Source: Halopiger xanaduensis SH-6
GTDB lineage: Archaea > Halobacteriota > Halobacteria > Halobacteriales > Natrialbaceae
DNA length: 64,000 nt
NCBI RefSeq assembly: GCF_000217715.1
Contig: NC_015658.1
Coordinates: 124,001-188,000 of the forward strand
Direction: 5' to 3'
Shown here: positions 9,307 to 18,094 of the stretch, piece by piece
How positions within the stretch are numbered: position 1 is the stretch's first letter
Layout: each line of letters opens with the position of its first letter
Notes under the pieces: generated by a model
Told to the model about the DNA's origin: nothing
The model's database searches: none
What the model saw: the letters and a program-made list of their open reading frames with translations, nothing else
Position numbers and translations under genes: made by a program

Positions 9307-9528
9307 CTACGTTTGATTCCGATTGTGGCGCGGTTGTGCCCTTCGAAGCCGTGGCCACGAAAGAATCAGTGACACAACGGACGTCGCGATGAATGCGGCT
9401 CCGAGCATCCAACCCGATAGTCCGAGAAGTGACAGCGCGACAGTCACGCCGATTGGCAGCGTAATTGCGGCTATCAGAATCCACTGAACGGTAGCGGTAG
9501 CACCGGTCGGATCTGTATCACCGTACAC
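9307..9528 (-). CDS. Small two-span membrane protein, unknown function
   Basis: 73 aa from a GTG at 9528; the frame extends to a TTG at 9621, but a TATA-like GATACTTAGA (9551-9560) sits about 27 nt before the GTG, favouring a leaderless start there. There are two hydrophobic helices (WILIAAITLPIGVTVALSLL and WMLGAAFIATSVVSLIL) and a basic tail (PRLRRAQPRHNRNQT). Its place beside an integrase suggests an island gene. No family recognised. Confidence 0.4.
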   Translation of the reverse strand: MYGDTDPTGATATVQWILIAAITLPIGVTVALSLLGLSGWMLGAAFIATSVVSLILSWPRLRRAQPRHNRNQT

Positions 9529-9747
9529 ATTGTGATAAAAATTACACTTATCTAAGTATCTTCTGAAGCTTCTATCACCTTTTTCGACAGGATACCTGAG
9601 GTTGTTTCCGAAAACTGGCAACGGAGCTCCCGTCCAATTAGCCAGAGAGTATCATCTGTTCGAGCCGTTCAACGGTCAGTGATTCAGCAAGCGCGTGGGG
9701 TTGGCCAACTGCTATTAGGAAACCGATACAACGAGCAAGCGAGTACT

Positions 9748-10386
9748 ATGGACGTCTTACTGCTCGGTGCGAGCGGCCGAATCGGGACTCGAGTCGCAAC
9801 CGAACTGCTCGAGCGAGGGCACGCCGTTACCGGCGTCTCTCGAAGCGGCACCGTCGAGGATATCGATGATCCAGATTTCGTCGCCGTCTCGGGCGACGCA
9901 ACTGAGGTCGACGATATCGCGAAACTCGCGACCGGACACGACGCGGTCGCGTCCGCGCTCGGGCCGTCCGACGACGAATCCCCCGAGATTCTTACGGCAA
10001 TGATGGAAGCGACGATCGAGGGACTCCGTCGGGCGTCGGTCGATCGACTCGTCTGGACGGGCGGCGCAGGCGGGCTCGAAGTCGCCCCTGACACGCGACT
10101 CATCGAGACCGAAGACTTCCCCGAGGAGTGGAAACCGGTCGCCAGCGCGGCGATCGACGCGTACGAAATTCTCAGCGAGGCCGACGACCTCGAGTGGACG
10201 TACGTTGCGCCCGCGGCGCTGATCGAGCCCGGCGACCGAACCGGTGAGTACCGCACCGCCGAGGGCGAACTCGTCGCCGACGACGAGGGAGACAGCTACA
10301 TCACGATGGAGGACTTCGCGATCGCCTTCGTCGACGAACTCGAGGAGGCGAACGCGGTGCACACGTACCTCGGTACCGGGTACTAA
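9748..10386 (+). CDS. NAD(P)-binding protein, NmrA-like atypical SDR
   Basis: 212 aa from the ATG at 9748. The N-terminal dinucleotide loop is DVLLLGASGRIGTRVATELLERGHAV, the GxxGxxG pattern of NAD(P)H-binding atypical SDRs (YwnB/NmrA-like). Further features are VDRLVWTGGAGGLEVAPDTRL and a late segment DSYITMEDFAIAFVDELE typical of this group. The YxxxK of classical SDRs is not seen, so it may be a redox sensor or reductase. It stands alone between the integrase region and a truncated Bat-type regulator. Confidence 0.82.
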   Translation: MDVLLLGASGRIGTRVATELLERGHAVTGVSRSGTVEDIDDPDFVAVSGDATEVDDIAKLATGHDAVASALGPSDDESPEILTAMMEATIEGLRRASVDRLVWTGGAGGLEVAPDTRLIETEDFPEEWKPVASAAIDAYEILSEADDLEWTYVAPAALIEPGDRTGEYRTAEGELVADDEGDSYITMEDFAIAFVDELEEANAVHTYLGTGY

Positions 10387-10590
10387 CGACCGCCGTCAGG
10401 ACGGAAGCCACGATTTACTGCCGATTTCCCGGGCGAGACGACGCGGCTCGAGTCGTTCACCGTTGCCCGACCGCCGTTCGGGTCGCTTCTCGACGGACCC
10501 TACGGCGGCGTTCCGCGGTAGCGGACGGTAATCGTCTGCGGGTCGGTTTCGATCGTTTCCGACGAGGAGCCGACTGCTTTCGAGGTTCGA

Positions 10591-11022
10591 ATGGTTGATC
10601 CGCCCGTACTGTCGATCGTCGCATCTCGAGGCGGCTATATCGACGACGCGATCATCGAGGACGGGGACTACCGGATGACGATCCACCTCGCGCCGAGCGT
10701 CGACGTGCGGCAGATCACCGACGCCGTTGAAGCGGCGTATCCCCAGGCCGAACTGCTCCGTCGTCGGCAAATCGACCAGCCTACCGATCGATCGCGGCAG
10801 ATCCAGCGCCGCCTCGCAGTGGACCTCACGGATCGCCAGCGCTCGGCACTGGAAGCCGCCTACTACGCAGGCTACTTCGGCTGGTCCCGCGAAACGACCG
10901 GCGAGCAGATCGCCGACTCGTTAGGGATCGCTCCGCCGACGTTCCATAACCACCTTCGGAAGGCCCAACAGAAGGCGTTCGACGCGTTGTTATCGGGTCC
11001 GGTACCCAATACGACGACCTGA
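10591..11022 (+). CDS. Bacterio-opsin activator (Bat) type HTH protein, probably a C-terminal fragment
   Basis: 143 aa. The last 60 residues form an HTH_10 domain: LTDRQRSALEAAYYAGYFGWSR, then TGEQIADSLGIAPPTFHNHLRKAQQ. The part before (RMTIHLAPSVDVRQITDAVEAAYPQAELLRRR) is the linker that normally joins HTH_10 to a GAF/Bat sensor in proteins of several hundred residues. In frame upstream the sequence stays sensible (DEEPTAFEVRM) but meets a TAG at 10519-10521. The simplest reading is a gene that lost its sensor half; expression as a small DNA-binding protein remains possible. Confidence 0.65.
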   Translation: MVDPPVLSIVASRGGYIDDAIIEDGDYRMTIHLAPSVDVRQITDAVEAAYPQAELLRRRQIDQPTDRSRQIQRRLAVDLTDRQRSALEAAYYAGYFGWSRETTGEQIADSLGIAPPTFHNHLRKAQQKAFDALLSGPVPNTTT

Positions 11023-11744
11023 CCGTCGATCTCTCAGCTACTCGATGCGTATTGAAACGCGGGGTACTTCATCGGACCATCGGTCGTTGCCGACTGACGA
11101 TTACCTGCCGAAGCGGCGGTCCGTATCTGTGCCGAGCAAGTTATTTGATCGGTACATCCCACGTGACGGAGTAGGATCGGCCGGTTCCCCGGGACGACGA
11201 CTCGAGGCGGCGCGTTGGACGGCCGACCAGTACCGGTTTCGAATGCCGGCCGTCCGACAGTCTCATCGTTGCGAATCGTCCCGACTGTCGCTTCGCGGGG
11301 GTCGATCGAGATGAGCCCGACGCAGGTCGGTGGTAGTTCTGATCTCCGTCACCGCGCTCTGGACAGAACCGAGCCAATCTAAGCGGATACGCATTCCGTC
11401 TAAAGCGACTGTACCGGGCCGGTTTCGACCATTCCCAGAATGTAGGAGCGTGTTTTCCACTTTATTATCTACCCCCGCCAAATGACGGGTGCGGTCAGGA
11501 ACAGTGACCGCACTCTCAGCCGATTCACGCACCACCCCACCTTCCCACCCACACCAGCCCACTTGCCCGTGGTCTGTCCCACGCGATTGCGCAGCGCCAT
11601 CGCAACTCGCGTTCCGCTTTCGTTTTTGACTCGAGCGGTCGTCTCCGACGACGAAGCCGCGCTGACGACGGCGAGACGGACTGCCGTAGAGTACGTGCCG
11701 AACGCGTTGGTGGCCGGCGGCCAGTAAGGACGGGTAGAGCGACG
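11023..11744. other. 722-nt stretch without a convincing gene
   Basis: ORFs here are short, Arg- and Ser-rich and unlike haloarchaeal proteins. The one clear structure is a perfect 8-bp inverted repeat at 11489-11513. A pyrimidine- and CCAC-rich run follows (about 11530-11580). Confidence 0.5.
11489..11513. ncRNA. Candidate structured RNA hairpin (or protein-binding palindrome)
   Basis: GTGCGGTC (11489-11496) and GACCGCAC (11506-11513) form a perfect 8-bp stem with a 9-nt loop, in the middle of a 722-nt gene-free stretch. TTTATTATC (11461-11469) upstream could serve as a promoter element on the plus strand. No RNA family recognised. Confidence 0.25.
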
Positions 11745-12185
11745 CTACGACTCTTGCATCTCGTCCGACCGTTCGCGCTCGTGGTCCTCGAGCGGCGTCG
11801 TACACCAGTGACAGAAGTCGAGTTCGGGATCAAGGTCCTTTCCGCAGTGCGGACAGGAGATCGCTTCTTCGGTATCGGCGGTGCCCTCAACGGGTGACTG
11901 CGATCGAACGACGTGGGCGCGAGCGAGGAGGTAGGCGTCGATAACGCTGAGTCCGGTGACGAACAACGACGGTGCGACTGCGAGCAACACGTCGCGGTTC
12001 GCGGTTCCGGCCAGAATTTCGTCGATCGCTGCCGGATCGACAAAGAGCGCGGTCACGGCGACCGAAAGGACGAGCCATCCGGCCGCACGTCGCAATCGTC
12101 GAAGGTACAAATGCCCGAATCCGGTGACGAGTGCGGCGAGCAGCGCTGCAAGCCACGGTCGCTTCTGTGATACCGAGCGAGGCAT
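11745..12185 (-). CDS. Membrane protein with C-terminal zinc ribbon
   Basis: 146 aa. Three hydrophobic stretches (WLAALLAALVTGFGHLYL; AAGWLVLSVAVTALFV; VLLAVAPSLFVTGLSVIDAYLL) are followed by a zinc ribbon ISCPHCGKDLDPELDFCHWCTTPL with a CxxC/CxxC pair near residues 111-130. This is the layout of common haloarchaeal zinc-ribbon membrane proteins of unknown function. It is divergent from the TetR gene. Start is the ATG at 12185; the tail is hydrophilic (HERERSDEMQES). Confidence 0.75.
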   Translation of the reverse strand: MPRSVSQKRPWLAALLAALVTGFGHLYLRRLRRAAGWLVLSVAVTALFVDPAAIDEILAGTANRDVLLAVAPSLFVTGLSVIDAYLLARAHVVRSQSPVEGTADTEEAISCPHCGKDLDPELDFCHWCTTPLEDHERERSDEMQES

Positions 12186-12331
12186 ATGCTGACTAACTGT
12201 TCAGTGTGAATAAATCTTCTTCTCGGATTACTGGTTGGTGTTTCTCCGACAGGTGACAGCCAGTTACGGATTCGGTCGCTACACGTCGTCTCGAACGGAT
12301 GATCTGCAACCACTGTCTCTCCAGCTAGTTC

Positions 12332-12364
12332 GAATGTAGACCGAACATTCAATCAGCTTTTATA
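12332..12364 (+). promoter_or_regulatory. Palindromic operator plus TATA box upstream of the tetR-like gene
   Basis: GAATGT (12332-12337) and ACATTC (12345-12350) form a perfect inverted repeat with a 7-nt spacer, directly followed by TTTTATAG (12357-12364). The size and position suit a TetR-family dimer shutting off its own promoter. The predicted transcription start (about 12388) leaves a leader of roughly 95 nt before the ATG at 12483. Confidence 0.55.
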
Positions 12365-12482
12365 GCCGGCGTTCGTATCCGGTAGCCGTTATGACGGGTT
12401 GCAGGGTATCACAGCGGGATCGGCATCGACATCGGCGAATCAGCAAACCCAAAACGCCGGACCGACACGAGCGCCCAGCACC

Positions 12483-13106
12483 ATGACGCAGCTGCCGCCG
12501 TTCCTCGAGGAGCCGGACGACACGCAGCAAGCGATCATGAAGGCGACCTACGTCGCGCTCTGCGAACACGGGTACAGCGATCTGACGATCCAGCGGATCG
12601 GAGACGAGTTCTCGAAGAGCAAATCGCTGCTGTACCACCACTACGACAGCAAGGACGATCTCCTGCTTGACTTTCTCGAGTTTATGCTGGCGGAGTTCGA
12701 AGCCGAGATTCCGGCGGACGGCGAGGAGCGCTACGACGAACACGTCGAGGAGATCGCTAACGGTTCGATCGAGTTCGGCGGACCCGAGGAGAACCTCGAC
12801 TTCGCGAAGGCGCTCGTCGAACTCCGCGCGCAGGCGGCCCACGACGACGCGTTCCGGGAATACTTCGAGCGGACCGACCGTTCTATCAGAGCGTATCTCG
12901 AGGAGACGATCCGAACCGGTATCGAACAGGGCGTTTTCCAGAAGGTCGACCCGGAGGAAACGGCAGCGCTGCTGACGATCGTAACGACCGGATCGATGTT
13001 TCAGCGGGCAACCGGTTCCGGTGCGGTAGTCGAGGATGCAGGCGCTGCGTTCGAGCAGTGCGTCCGGACGCACCTCCTGAACGCTGATTCCACGACGAGC
13101 GACTGA
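12483..13106 (+). CDS. TetR/AcrR family transcriptional regulator
   Basis: 207 aa from the ATG at 12483. The N-terminal HTH occupies about residues 15-60: QQAIMKATYVALCEHGYSDL, then TIQRIGDEFSKSKSLLYHHYDSKDDLL, matching the TetR consensus (LYxHFxSKxxL). The C-terminal ligand domain contains FAKALVELRAQAAHDDAFREYF. It lies 69 nt before an ABC-2 exporter operon on the same strand, so it very likely represses that exporter and itself. The frame can be extended to a TTG at 12399, but the TetR domain begins well after. Confidence 0.9.
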   Translation: MTQLPPFLEEPDDTQQAIMKATYVALCEHGYSDLTIQRIGDEFSKSKSLLYHHYDSKDDLLLDFLEFMLAEFEAEIPADGEERYDEHVEEIANGSIEFGGPEENLDFAKALVELRAQAAHDDAFREYFERTDRSIRAYLEETIRTGIEQGVFQKVDPEETAALLTIVTTGSMFQRATGSGAVVEDAGAAFEQCVRTHLLNADSTTSD

Positions 13107-13175
13107 TCCCGCCGGCTCGGGCGTCCGGCACGCACTTCAGTGTCGGCAAATTAATGTAATACAAAAATCGTAACT

Positions 13176-14225
13176 ATGGTAGCGATACAGGTCGACGACC
13201 TCACCAAGACGTTCGGCGAGACGGTCGCCGTCGACGAGCTTTCGTTCCGCGTCGAAGACGGGGAACTGTTCGGACTGCTCGGGCCCAACGGCGCGGGGAA
13301 GTCGACGCTCATCAACATGCTCGTCACGTTACTCCGGCCGACTGCTGGAACCGCGACGGTCAACGAGCACGATATCATCGAGGAGACCGCCGCCGTCCGC
13401 AACAGTCTCGGCATCGTCTTCCAGGAACCCGCCCTCGACGAGGAGTTGACCGGCGAGGAGAATCTGGCCTTTCACGCGCGGCTGTACGGCATGGACCGCG
13501 ACACCCGCCGCCGGCGCATCGACGAGATATTCGACCTCGTCGGGCTCGAGGACGAACGCGACCGGCCCGTCGGCTCGTACTCCGGCGGGATGAAGCGCCG
13601 CCTCGAGATCGGACGCGGACTGCTCCACGAACCGTCGGTGCTCTTCCTCGACGAGCCGACCGTCGGTCTCGACGCGCGGACGCGGCGCGACACCTGGGAG
13701 TACATCCAGCGAATGAACGATGAGGCCGGCGTCTCGATCGTCCTGACGACCCACTACATCGAGGAGGCCGAACAGCTCTGCGACCGCGTCGCCGTCGTTG
13801 ACGACGGGGATATCGCAGCTATCGATACGCCGGACGCGCTCAAGGAGTCGCTCGGCGGCGACGTCGTCTCGCTGACTGTCGACGGCCCCACCACGGAATT
13901 CACTCGTCAACTCGAGGACCGTCCGTGGGTCGCGGAGTACGCGACCGACGACGATACCGTTCGCGTCACCGTCGACCGCGGCGCCGAGCGCATCGCCGAT
14001 CTCGTGCGGCTGGCGGACGAGGCCGGCGCGTCGATCGCGTCGATCGACATTCACCGGCCGAACCTCGAGACCGTGTTCCTCTCGTTGACGGGGTCGACGA
14101 TCGGCGAGCGGTCGTCAGCGTCGGGCGCAGCGGCTGAACCGGCGCTCGGCCGTACTGACGGCGGCCAGCAGGACAGGACGACCGATCGTCAATCGCAACC
14201 GGCGCCGACGGAGGACGACCGATGA
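13176..14225 (+). CDS. ABC-2 type exporter ATP-binding protein (DrrA-like)
   Basis: 349 aa. Walker A GLLGPNGAGKST near residues 35-46, Q-loop VFQEPALDEELTG, signature YSGGMKRRLEIGR and Walker B SVLFLDEPTVGLD, then TTHYIEEAEQLCDRVAVVDDG with the switch His. The C-terminal part after residue 220 and the hydrophilic tail (GQQDRTTDRQSQPAPTEDDR) are typical of DrrA/NodI-like exporters of drugs or lipids. Its last codons overlap the permease start (ATGA). A TATA-like AATTAATGTAAT sits about 22-28 nt before the ATG. Confidence 0.92.
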   Translation: MVAIQVDDLTKTFGETVAVDELSFRVEDGELFGLLGPNGAGKSTLINMLVTLLRPTAGTATVNEHDIIEETAAVRNSLGIVFQEPALDEELTGEENLAFHARLYGMDRDTRRRRIDEIFDLVGLEDERDRPVGSYSGGMKRRLEIGRGLLHEPSVLFLDEPTVGLDARTRRDTWEYIQRMNDEAGVSIVLTTHYIEEAEQLCDRVAVVDDGDIAAIDTPDALKESLGGDVVSLTVDGPTTEFTRQLEDRPWVAEYATDDDTVRVTVDRGAERIADLVRLADEAGASIASIDIHRPNLETVFLSLTGSTIGERSSASGAAAEPALGRTDGGQQDRTTDRQSQPAPTEDDR

Positions 14226-14992
14226 AACTCGTCGATACGCGCAGCATCTACGCGCTCTGGTTGCGGGACGTCAAGCGGTTCCTTCGGACGCCCTCCCGGA
14301 TCGTCGGCTCGATCGCGATGCCGCTGTTGTTTCTGGTCTTCCTCGGGTTCGGGTTCAGCGGCGCCGCCATCCCGGGGCTGCCAGAGGGCGTCGACTACCT
14401 CGAGTTCCTCGTCCCCGGCATGGTCGGATTCACGATGCTGTTCGGTGCGTCGTTCGCGGGTCTGTCGATCCTCTCGGATCAGGACGTCGGCTTCCTGAAG
14501 GAGATTCTGGTCGCCCCCGTCAGCCGCACGTCGATCGTCCTCGGGCGGATCGCCGGCGGGTCGACGACGGCACTGGTGCAGGCGACGCTGATACTCCTGC
14601 TGTCGATTCCGCTCGGGTTCCCCGTCAGCAGTCTGCTGTCGATCCCGCTCGCCGCGGTGTTTATGGTCCTGATCGCGGTCACGTTCGTCGGGTTCGGCGT
14701 GGCGCTGGCCTCGCAGTTCAACGACAGCGAGGGGTTCGGACTGGTCGTCCAGTTCATCATCTTCCCGCTGTTTTTCCTCTCGGGCGCGCTCTTTCCGCTC
14801 GAGAGTCTCCCGGGACCGGTGCAGTTGCTCGCGCTTGCGAACCCGCTGACCTACGGCGTCGACGGATTGCGCGCGGTACTGGTCGGTACCTCGTCGTACC
14901 CCGTCGTCGTCGACTTCGGCGCGCTCGTTATCTCGTCAACGATCACGGTCGCCGTCGGAACGTACCTCTTCGAGCGCGTCGAGGCGGTCTGA
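14222..14992 (+). CDS. ABC-2 type exporter permease (DrrB-like)
   Basis: 256 aa, overlapping the ATPase by 4 nt (ATGA). Six hydrophobic segments include PLLFLVFLGFGFSGAAIPGL, the cytoplasmic loop KEILVAPVSRTSIVLGRIAGG characteristic of ABC-2 permeases, and FPLFFLSGALFPLESLPGPVQ near the end, the usual ABC2_membrane signature. It forms the membrane part of the TetR-controlled exporter. Substrate unknown. Confidence 0.92.
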   Translation: MKLVDTRSIYALWLRDVKRFLRTPSRIVGSIAMPLLFLVFLGFGFSGAAIPGLPEGVDYLEFLVPGMVGFTMLFGASFAGLSILSDQDVGFLKEILVAPVSRTSIVLGRIAGGSTTALVQATLILLLSIPLGFPVSSLLSIPLAAVFMVLIAVTFVGFGVALASQFNDSEGFGLVVQFIIFPLFFLSGALFPLESLPGPVQLLALANPLTYGVDGLRAVLVGTSSYPVVVDFGALVISSTITVAVGTYLFERVEAV

Positions 14993-15243
14993 GCCCGCTC
15001 TCGAGTCGCTCGAGATTTCGATCACCGGGCTTGTTGAACGCCTCATTCGGTGATCGGTCTCGGCGGCCTTGCCGAATACAGAGCGCGAATTCAGCGCGAG
15101 AGGTCGCTATTCCAAGACGCGTTCGGAGCGGACAGTAGAGAAGACGTTACCGAAGCCATGATCCCATCTCCAATCCTCTGCGACTCCCCGCTGGCGCCCA
15201 CGTTCGGAGTAGGATTATAGACGCGCGATGTCTTTCTTGAACT

Positions 15244-15828
15244 ATGAACCCGATATTCTTCGAATCTCGCAACGAGTTCCGCACCTGGCTGGAAGAGAAC
15301 CACGACACGGCCGAGGAGCTGTGGGTCGGCTACTACAAGGCCGACGCCGAGCGATCCGGTATCGGCTACGGCGAGTCGGTCGAGGAAGCGCTCTGTTTCG
15401 GGTGGATCGACGGCCTGATCAAGGGCATCGACGACGAGACGTACACCCGTCGGTTCACGCCCAGGAGCCCCGACAGCAAGTGGTCGAAGGCGAACAAGGA
15501 GCGGGTCGAAGCGATGATCGAGGCGGGGAAGATGACCCCGGCCGGAATGGAACTCGTCGAAGCGGCGAAGGAGTCGGGCGAGTGGGCGGACGCCTATCGG
15601 CTCGCCGACGACCACGAAACCCCGGCCGAACTCGAGGCGGCGCTGCGTGAGAACGAGACCGCTTGGGAGAACTTCCAGAACTTCTCGAACACTGACCAGC
15701 ACGCTTTCATCGCGGCCGTCGAGGAGGCTAAGACGGACGAGACCAAGCAAAAACGCATCGAACGAACGGTCGAACTCGCGGCGCAGAACCTCCGAGCATA
15801 CGACGAGAACAACAAGCGGCGGCTGTGA
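15244..15828 (+). CDS. YdeI/OmpD-associated family protein
   Basis: 194 aa. The N-terminal motif FFESRNEFRTWLEENHDTAEELWVGYYK, followed by YGESVEEALCFGWIDGLIKGIDDETYTRRFTPRSP and SKWSKANKERVEAM, is the hallmark of the YdeI (bacteriocin-protection-like) family. The C-terminus carries the ETKQKRIERTVELAAQNLR helix. Biochemical role is not established. It has its own ATG at 15244 and no obvious operon partner. Confidence 0.85.
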   Translation: MNPIFFESRNEFRTWLEENHDTAEELWVGYYKADAERSGIGYGESVEEALCFGWIDGLIKGIDDETYTRRFTPRSPDSKWSKANKERVEAMIEAGKMTPAGMELVEAAKESGEWADAYRLADDHETPAELEAALRENETAWENFQNFSNTDQHAFIAAVEEAKTDETKQKRIERTVELAAQNLRAYDENNKRRL

Positions 15829-15932
15829 CACGCTATTCTTATCACTTGTCGAGGATTTCAACAGAGTTCGATCACCGAAATTTGGACAGACAAGACAGAC
15901 CGTTTAACAGCCACGACTCCTTACCGAACGCC

Positions 15933-17111
15933 ATGGCAAGTTTCCGAATCGGTCGGATCTTCGGGATTCCGATCGAACTCGACCTGACGTTCCTGCTCGT
16001 TTTGCCGCTGTTCGCCTGGGTTATCGGCTCGCAAGTGGAGTTCTGGATCGACATCCTCGGGATCCTTCCGGAGGCGACCCCCTCGAGCGGCGCGCTCACG
16101 GAGGGGTCGACGCCGTGGCTGCTCGGGCTCGCGTCGGCCGTCGGCCTGTTCGTCGGCGTCCTGTTGCACGAACTCGGCCACTCGGTCGTGGCGTTACACT
16201 ACGGCTTGACGATCGAGTCGATCAAGCTGTGGCTGCTCGGCGGCGTCGCGCAGTTTACCGAGATGCCCGAAGACTGGCGCCAGGAGTTCGCCGTCGCCGT
16301 CGCCGGTCCGATCGTCAGCGTCGCCGTCGGCGTGGTTTCGTACGTCGCCTTCGTCGCGCTTCCGGTCGATCTGCCGGCGGCCCGTTTCGTCCTCGGCTAT
16401 CTCGCCCTCATGAACGTCGCGCTCGCCGGCTTCAACATGCTTCCTGGATTCCCGATGGACGGCGGCCGGGTTCTGCGCGCGTTGCTCGCCCGGAACCGGA
16501 CCCACGTCCGCGCGACGGAAATCGCCGCGGCCGTCGGGAAGGCCTTCGCCGTGCTGCTCGGACTCCTCGGTCTGGTGGCCTTCGATCTCATCATGATCGC
16601 GCTCGCCTTCTTCATCTACATGGGCGCCTCCGGCGAGGCTCAGCAGACGGCGATGAAGGCCGCCTTCGAGGGCGTCACCGTGCGCGACATCATGACCCCT
16701 GTCGCCGATCTCGAGACCGTCACCGAGGAGACGACGGTCGCCGACCTCCTGGACCGGATGCTCCGGGAGCGCCACGTCGGCTACCCGGTGTTGCGAAACG
16801 GCCGGTTCGCCGGCATGGTGACCCTCGAGGACACCCAGTCCGTTCGCGAGGTCGAACGGGACGCCTACCGCGTCGGGGACGTGATGACCGAGGCCGGCGA
16901 CGTGCCGACGATCCGTCCCGACCAACCGGTCATGGACGCGCTCGAGACGATGCAGGGAGAGGGCGTCGGTCGCATGCCTGTGATGAACGCCGACGGCGAA
17001 CTCGCCGGCCTCATCTCCCGAACTGACCTTATGATGGCGTTCAACATCGCCCAATCCGGCGGCTCGCTCGGTCCGATTCAAACGCAGGAACGGCTGCTCG
17101 AGCGCCCGTAA
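15933..17111 (+). CDS. Site-2 protease family zinc metalloprotease with two CBS domains
   Basis: 392 aa from the ATG at 15933. Residues 1-240 are membrane spanning, with the zinc motif HELGH (GVLLHELGHSVVALHYGL) near residue 80 and the second motif NMLPGFPMDGGRVLRALL near residue 169, whose Asp completes the metal site. Two CBS domains follow (VRDIMTPVADLETV; VGDVMTEAGDVPTI), about residues 250-380. Such S2P-CBS proteins cut membrane-bound substrates, probably under control of adenosine-nucleotide binding to the CBS pair. Its substrate in this organism is not evident from the neighbours. Confidence 0.93.
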   Translation: MASFRIGRIFGIPIELDLTFLLVLPLFAWVIGSQVEFWIDILGILPEATPSSGALTEGSTPWLLGLASAVGLFVGVLLHELGHSVVALHYGLTIESIKLWLLGGVAQFTEMPEDWRQEFAVAVAGPIVSVAVGVVSYVAFVALPVDLPAARFVLGYLALMNVALAGFNMLPGFPMDGGRVLRALLARNRTHVRATEIAAAVGKAFAVLLGLLGLVAFDLIMIALAFFIYMGASGEAQQTAMKAAFEGVTVRDIMTPVADLETVTEETTVADLLDRMLRERHVGYPVLRNGRFAGMVTLEDTQSVREVERDAYRVGDVMTEAGDVPTIRPDQPVMDALETMQGEGVGRMPVMNADGELAGLISRTDLMMAFNIAQSGGSLGPIQTQERLLERP

Positions 17112-17158
17112 AATCAGCGCCGGGACGCCATCGGACGGCTCCTATTTCTACGACGCTG

Positions 17159-18094
17159 TCAGGTACCCTCGAGCGCGTCGGAAAGATCGTCGCCGACGGC
17201 TGCGATCGCCTCGCGAGCCCGGTCGACGTCGCGAAGCGTCATGAAGCCGTGGATCATGTCTTCGTAGTTCTCGTAGCGCGTCGGGACGCCGTCCCGAACG
17301 AGCTGTTCGGCGTAGGCTTTGCCGCCGTCCCGTAGCGGATCGAAGCCGGCCGTGACGATCGTCGCGGGCGCGACGCCGGAGACGTCGTCGGCGTTCGCCG
17401 GATCCGCGTAGGGGTTGCGCCGGTGGATCTCGTTCTGATAGTAGCACTCGTTGAACCACTCCATGTCCGCTTCGTCGAGCACGAGTCCGGCGTGCTCCTG
17501 CACGGACGCTTGGTCCCGGTCGACGCCGACTGCCGGATAGAGCAGCGCCTGATAGTCGATCTCGGGACCGTCGCGTTCGGCGGCCATGAGCGCGCAAACG
17601 GCGGCGAGCGTTCCGCCGGCGGAGTCGCCCGCGACCGCAATCCGTCCGTTCCCGCCGACGGCATCGGGATTCGCAGCCGTCCACTCGAGGGCGCCGTAGG
17701 CGTCTTCGACTGCTGCCGGGAAGGGATGCTCGGGTGCGAGCCGGTAGTCGACCGAGAGGACGGCACAGCCGCTCTCTCGAGTGAGGTGTCGGCAGAGCCA
17801 GTCGTGCGTGTCGATGCTCCCCAGGACGAAGCCGCCGCCGTGGAAGAAGACGATCGTCGGGTACGGCCCGCTCGCAGCTGGGAGATAGAGCCGAGTATCG
17901 AGTTCGCCGTCGGGACCCGGAATCGGTCGGTCGAGCGTCCGTCCGACGCTCGGTCCGTTTCGGTTCCGAAGTCGCGAGGTTGCACGACTGAGGAATCGGA
18001 GGAGCTTCAACCCGTAGCGGTTGTGCGGCATCGGGATCCGTTCTTGGCGCTCGAGCGCGGCCTTCGCCTGCGGATCGATCCGTTCTGCCTGCAT
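17159..18094 (-). CDS. Alpha/beta hydrolase, hormone-sensitive lipase (HSL) family esterase
   Basis: 311 aa from the ATG at 18094. Oxyanion-hole motif HGGGF, then VDYRLAPEHPFPAAVED, nucleophile GDSAGG, the Asp in GFDPLRDGGKAYAEQL and the His in MIHGFMTL: the complete catalytic set of group IV carboxylesterases. The protein would hydrolyse short acyl esters in the cytoplasm. The N-terminal cap (RIDPQAKAALERQERI) is also typical. It converges on the S2P gene with 47 nt between stops. Confidence 0.92.
   Translation of the reverse strand: MQAERIDPQAKAALERQERIPMPHNRYGLKLLRFLSRATSRLRNRNGPSVGRTLDRPIPGPDGELDTRLYLPAASGPYPTIVFFHGGGFVLGSIDTHDWLCRHLTRESGCAVLSVDYRLAPEHPFPAAVEDAYGALEWTAANPDAVGGNGRIAVAGDSAGGTLAAVCALMAAERDGPEIDYQALLYPAVGVDRDQASVQEHAGLVLDEADMEWFNECYYQNEIHRRNPYADPANADDVSGVAPATIVTAGFDPLRDGGKAYAEQLVRDGVPTRYENYEDMIHGFMTLRDVDRAREAIAAVGDDLSDALEGT

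Noticed and set aside
7461-9747. tRNA or att core next to the integrase
   Set aside because: I looked for a cloverleaf and a direct repeat of a tRNA end and found neither, so no attachment site is claimed.
11045-11314. 89-codon ORF in the gene-free stretch
   Set aside because: Low information, Arg/Ser-rich, frame not supported by codon usage.
12391-12482. Alternative starts for the TetR gene (ATG at 12391 in another frame, TTG at 12399)
   Set aside because: The ATG is out of frame; the TTG would add a Ser/Thr/Gln-rich tail before the HTH with no ribosome site.
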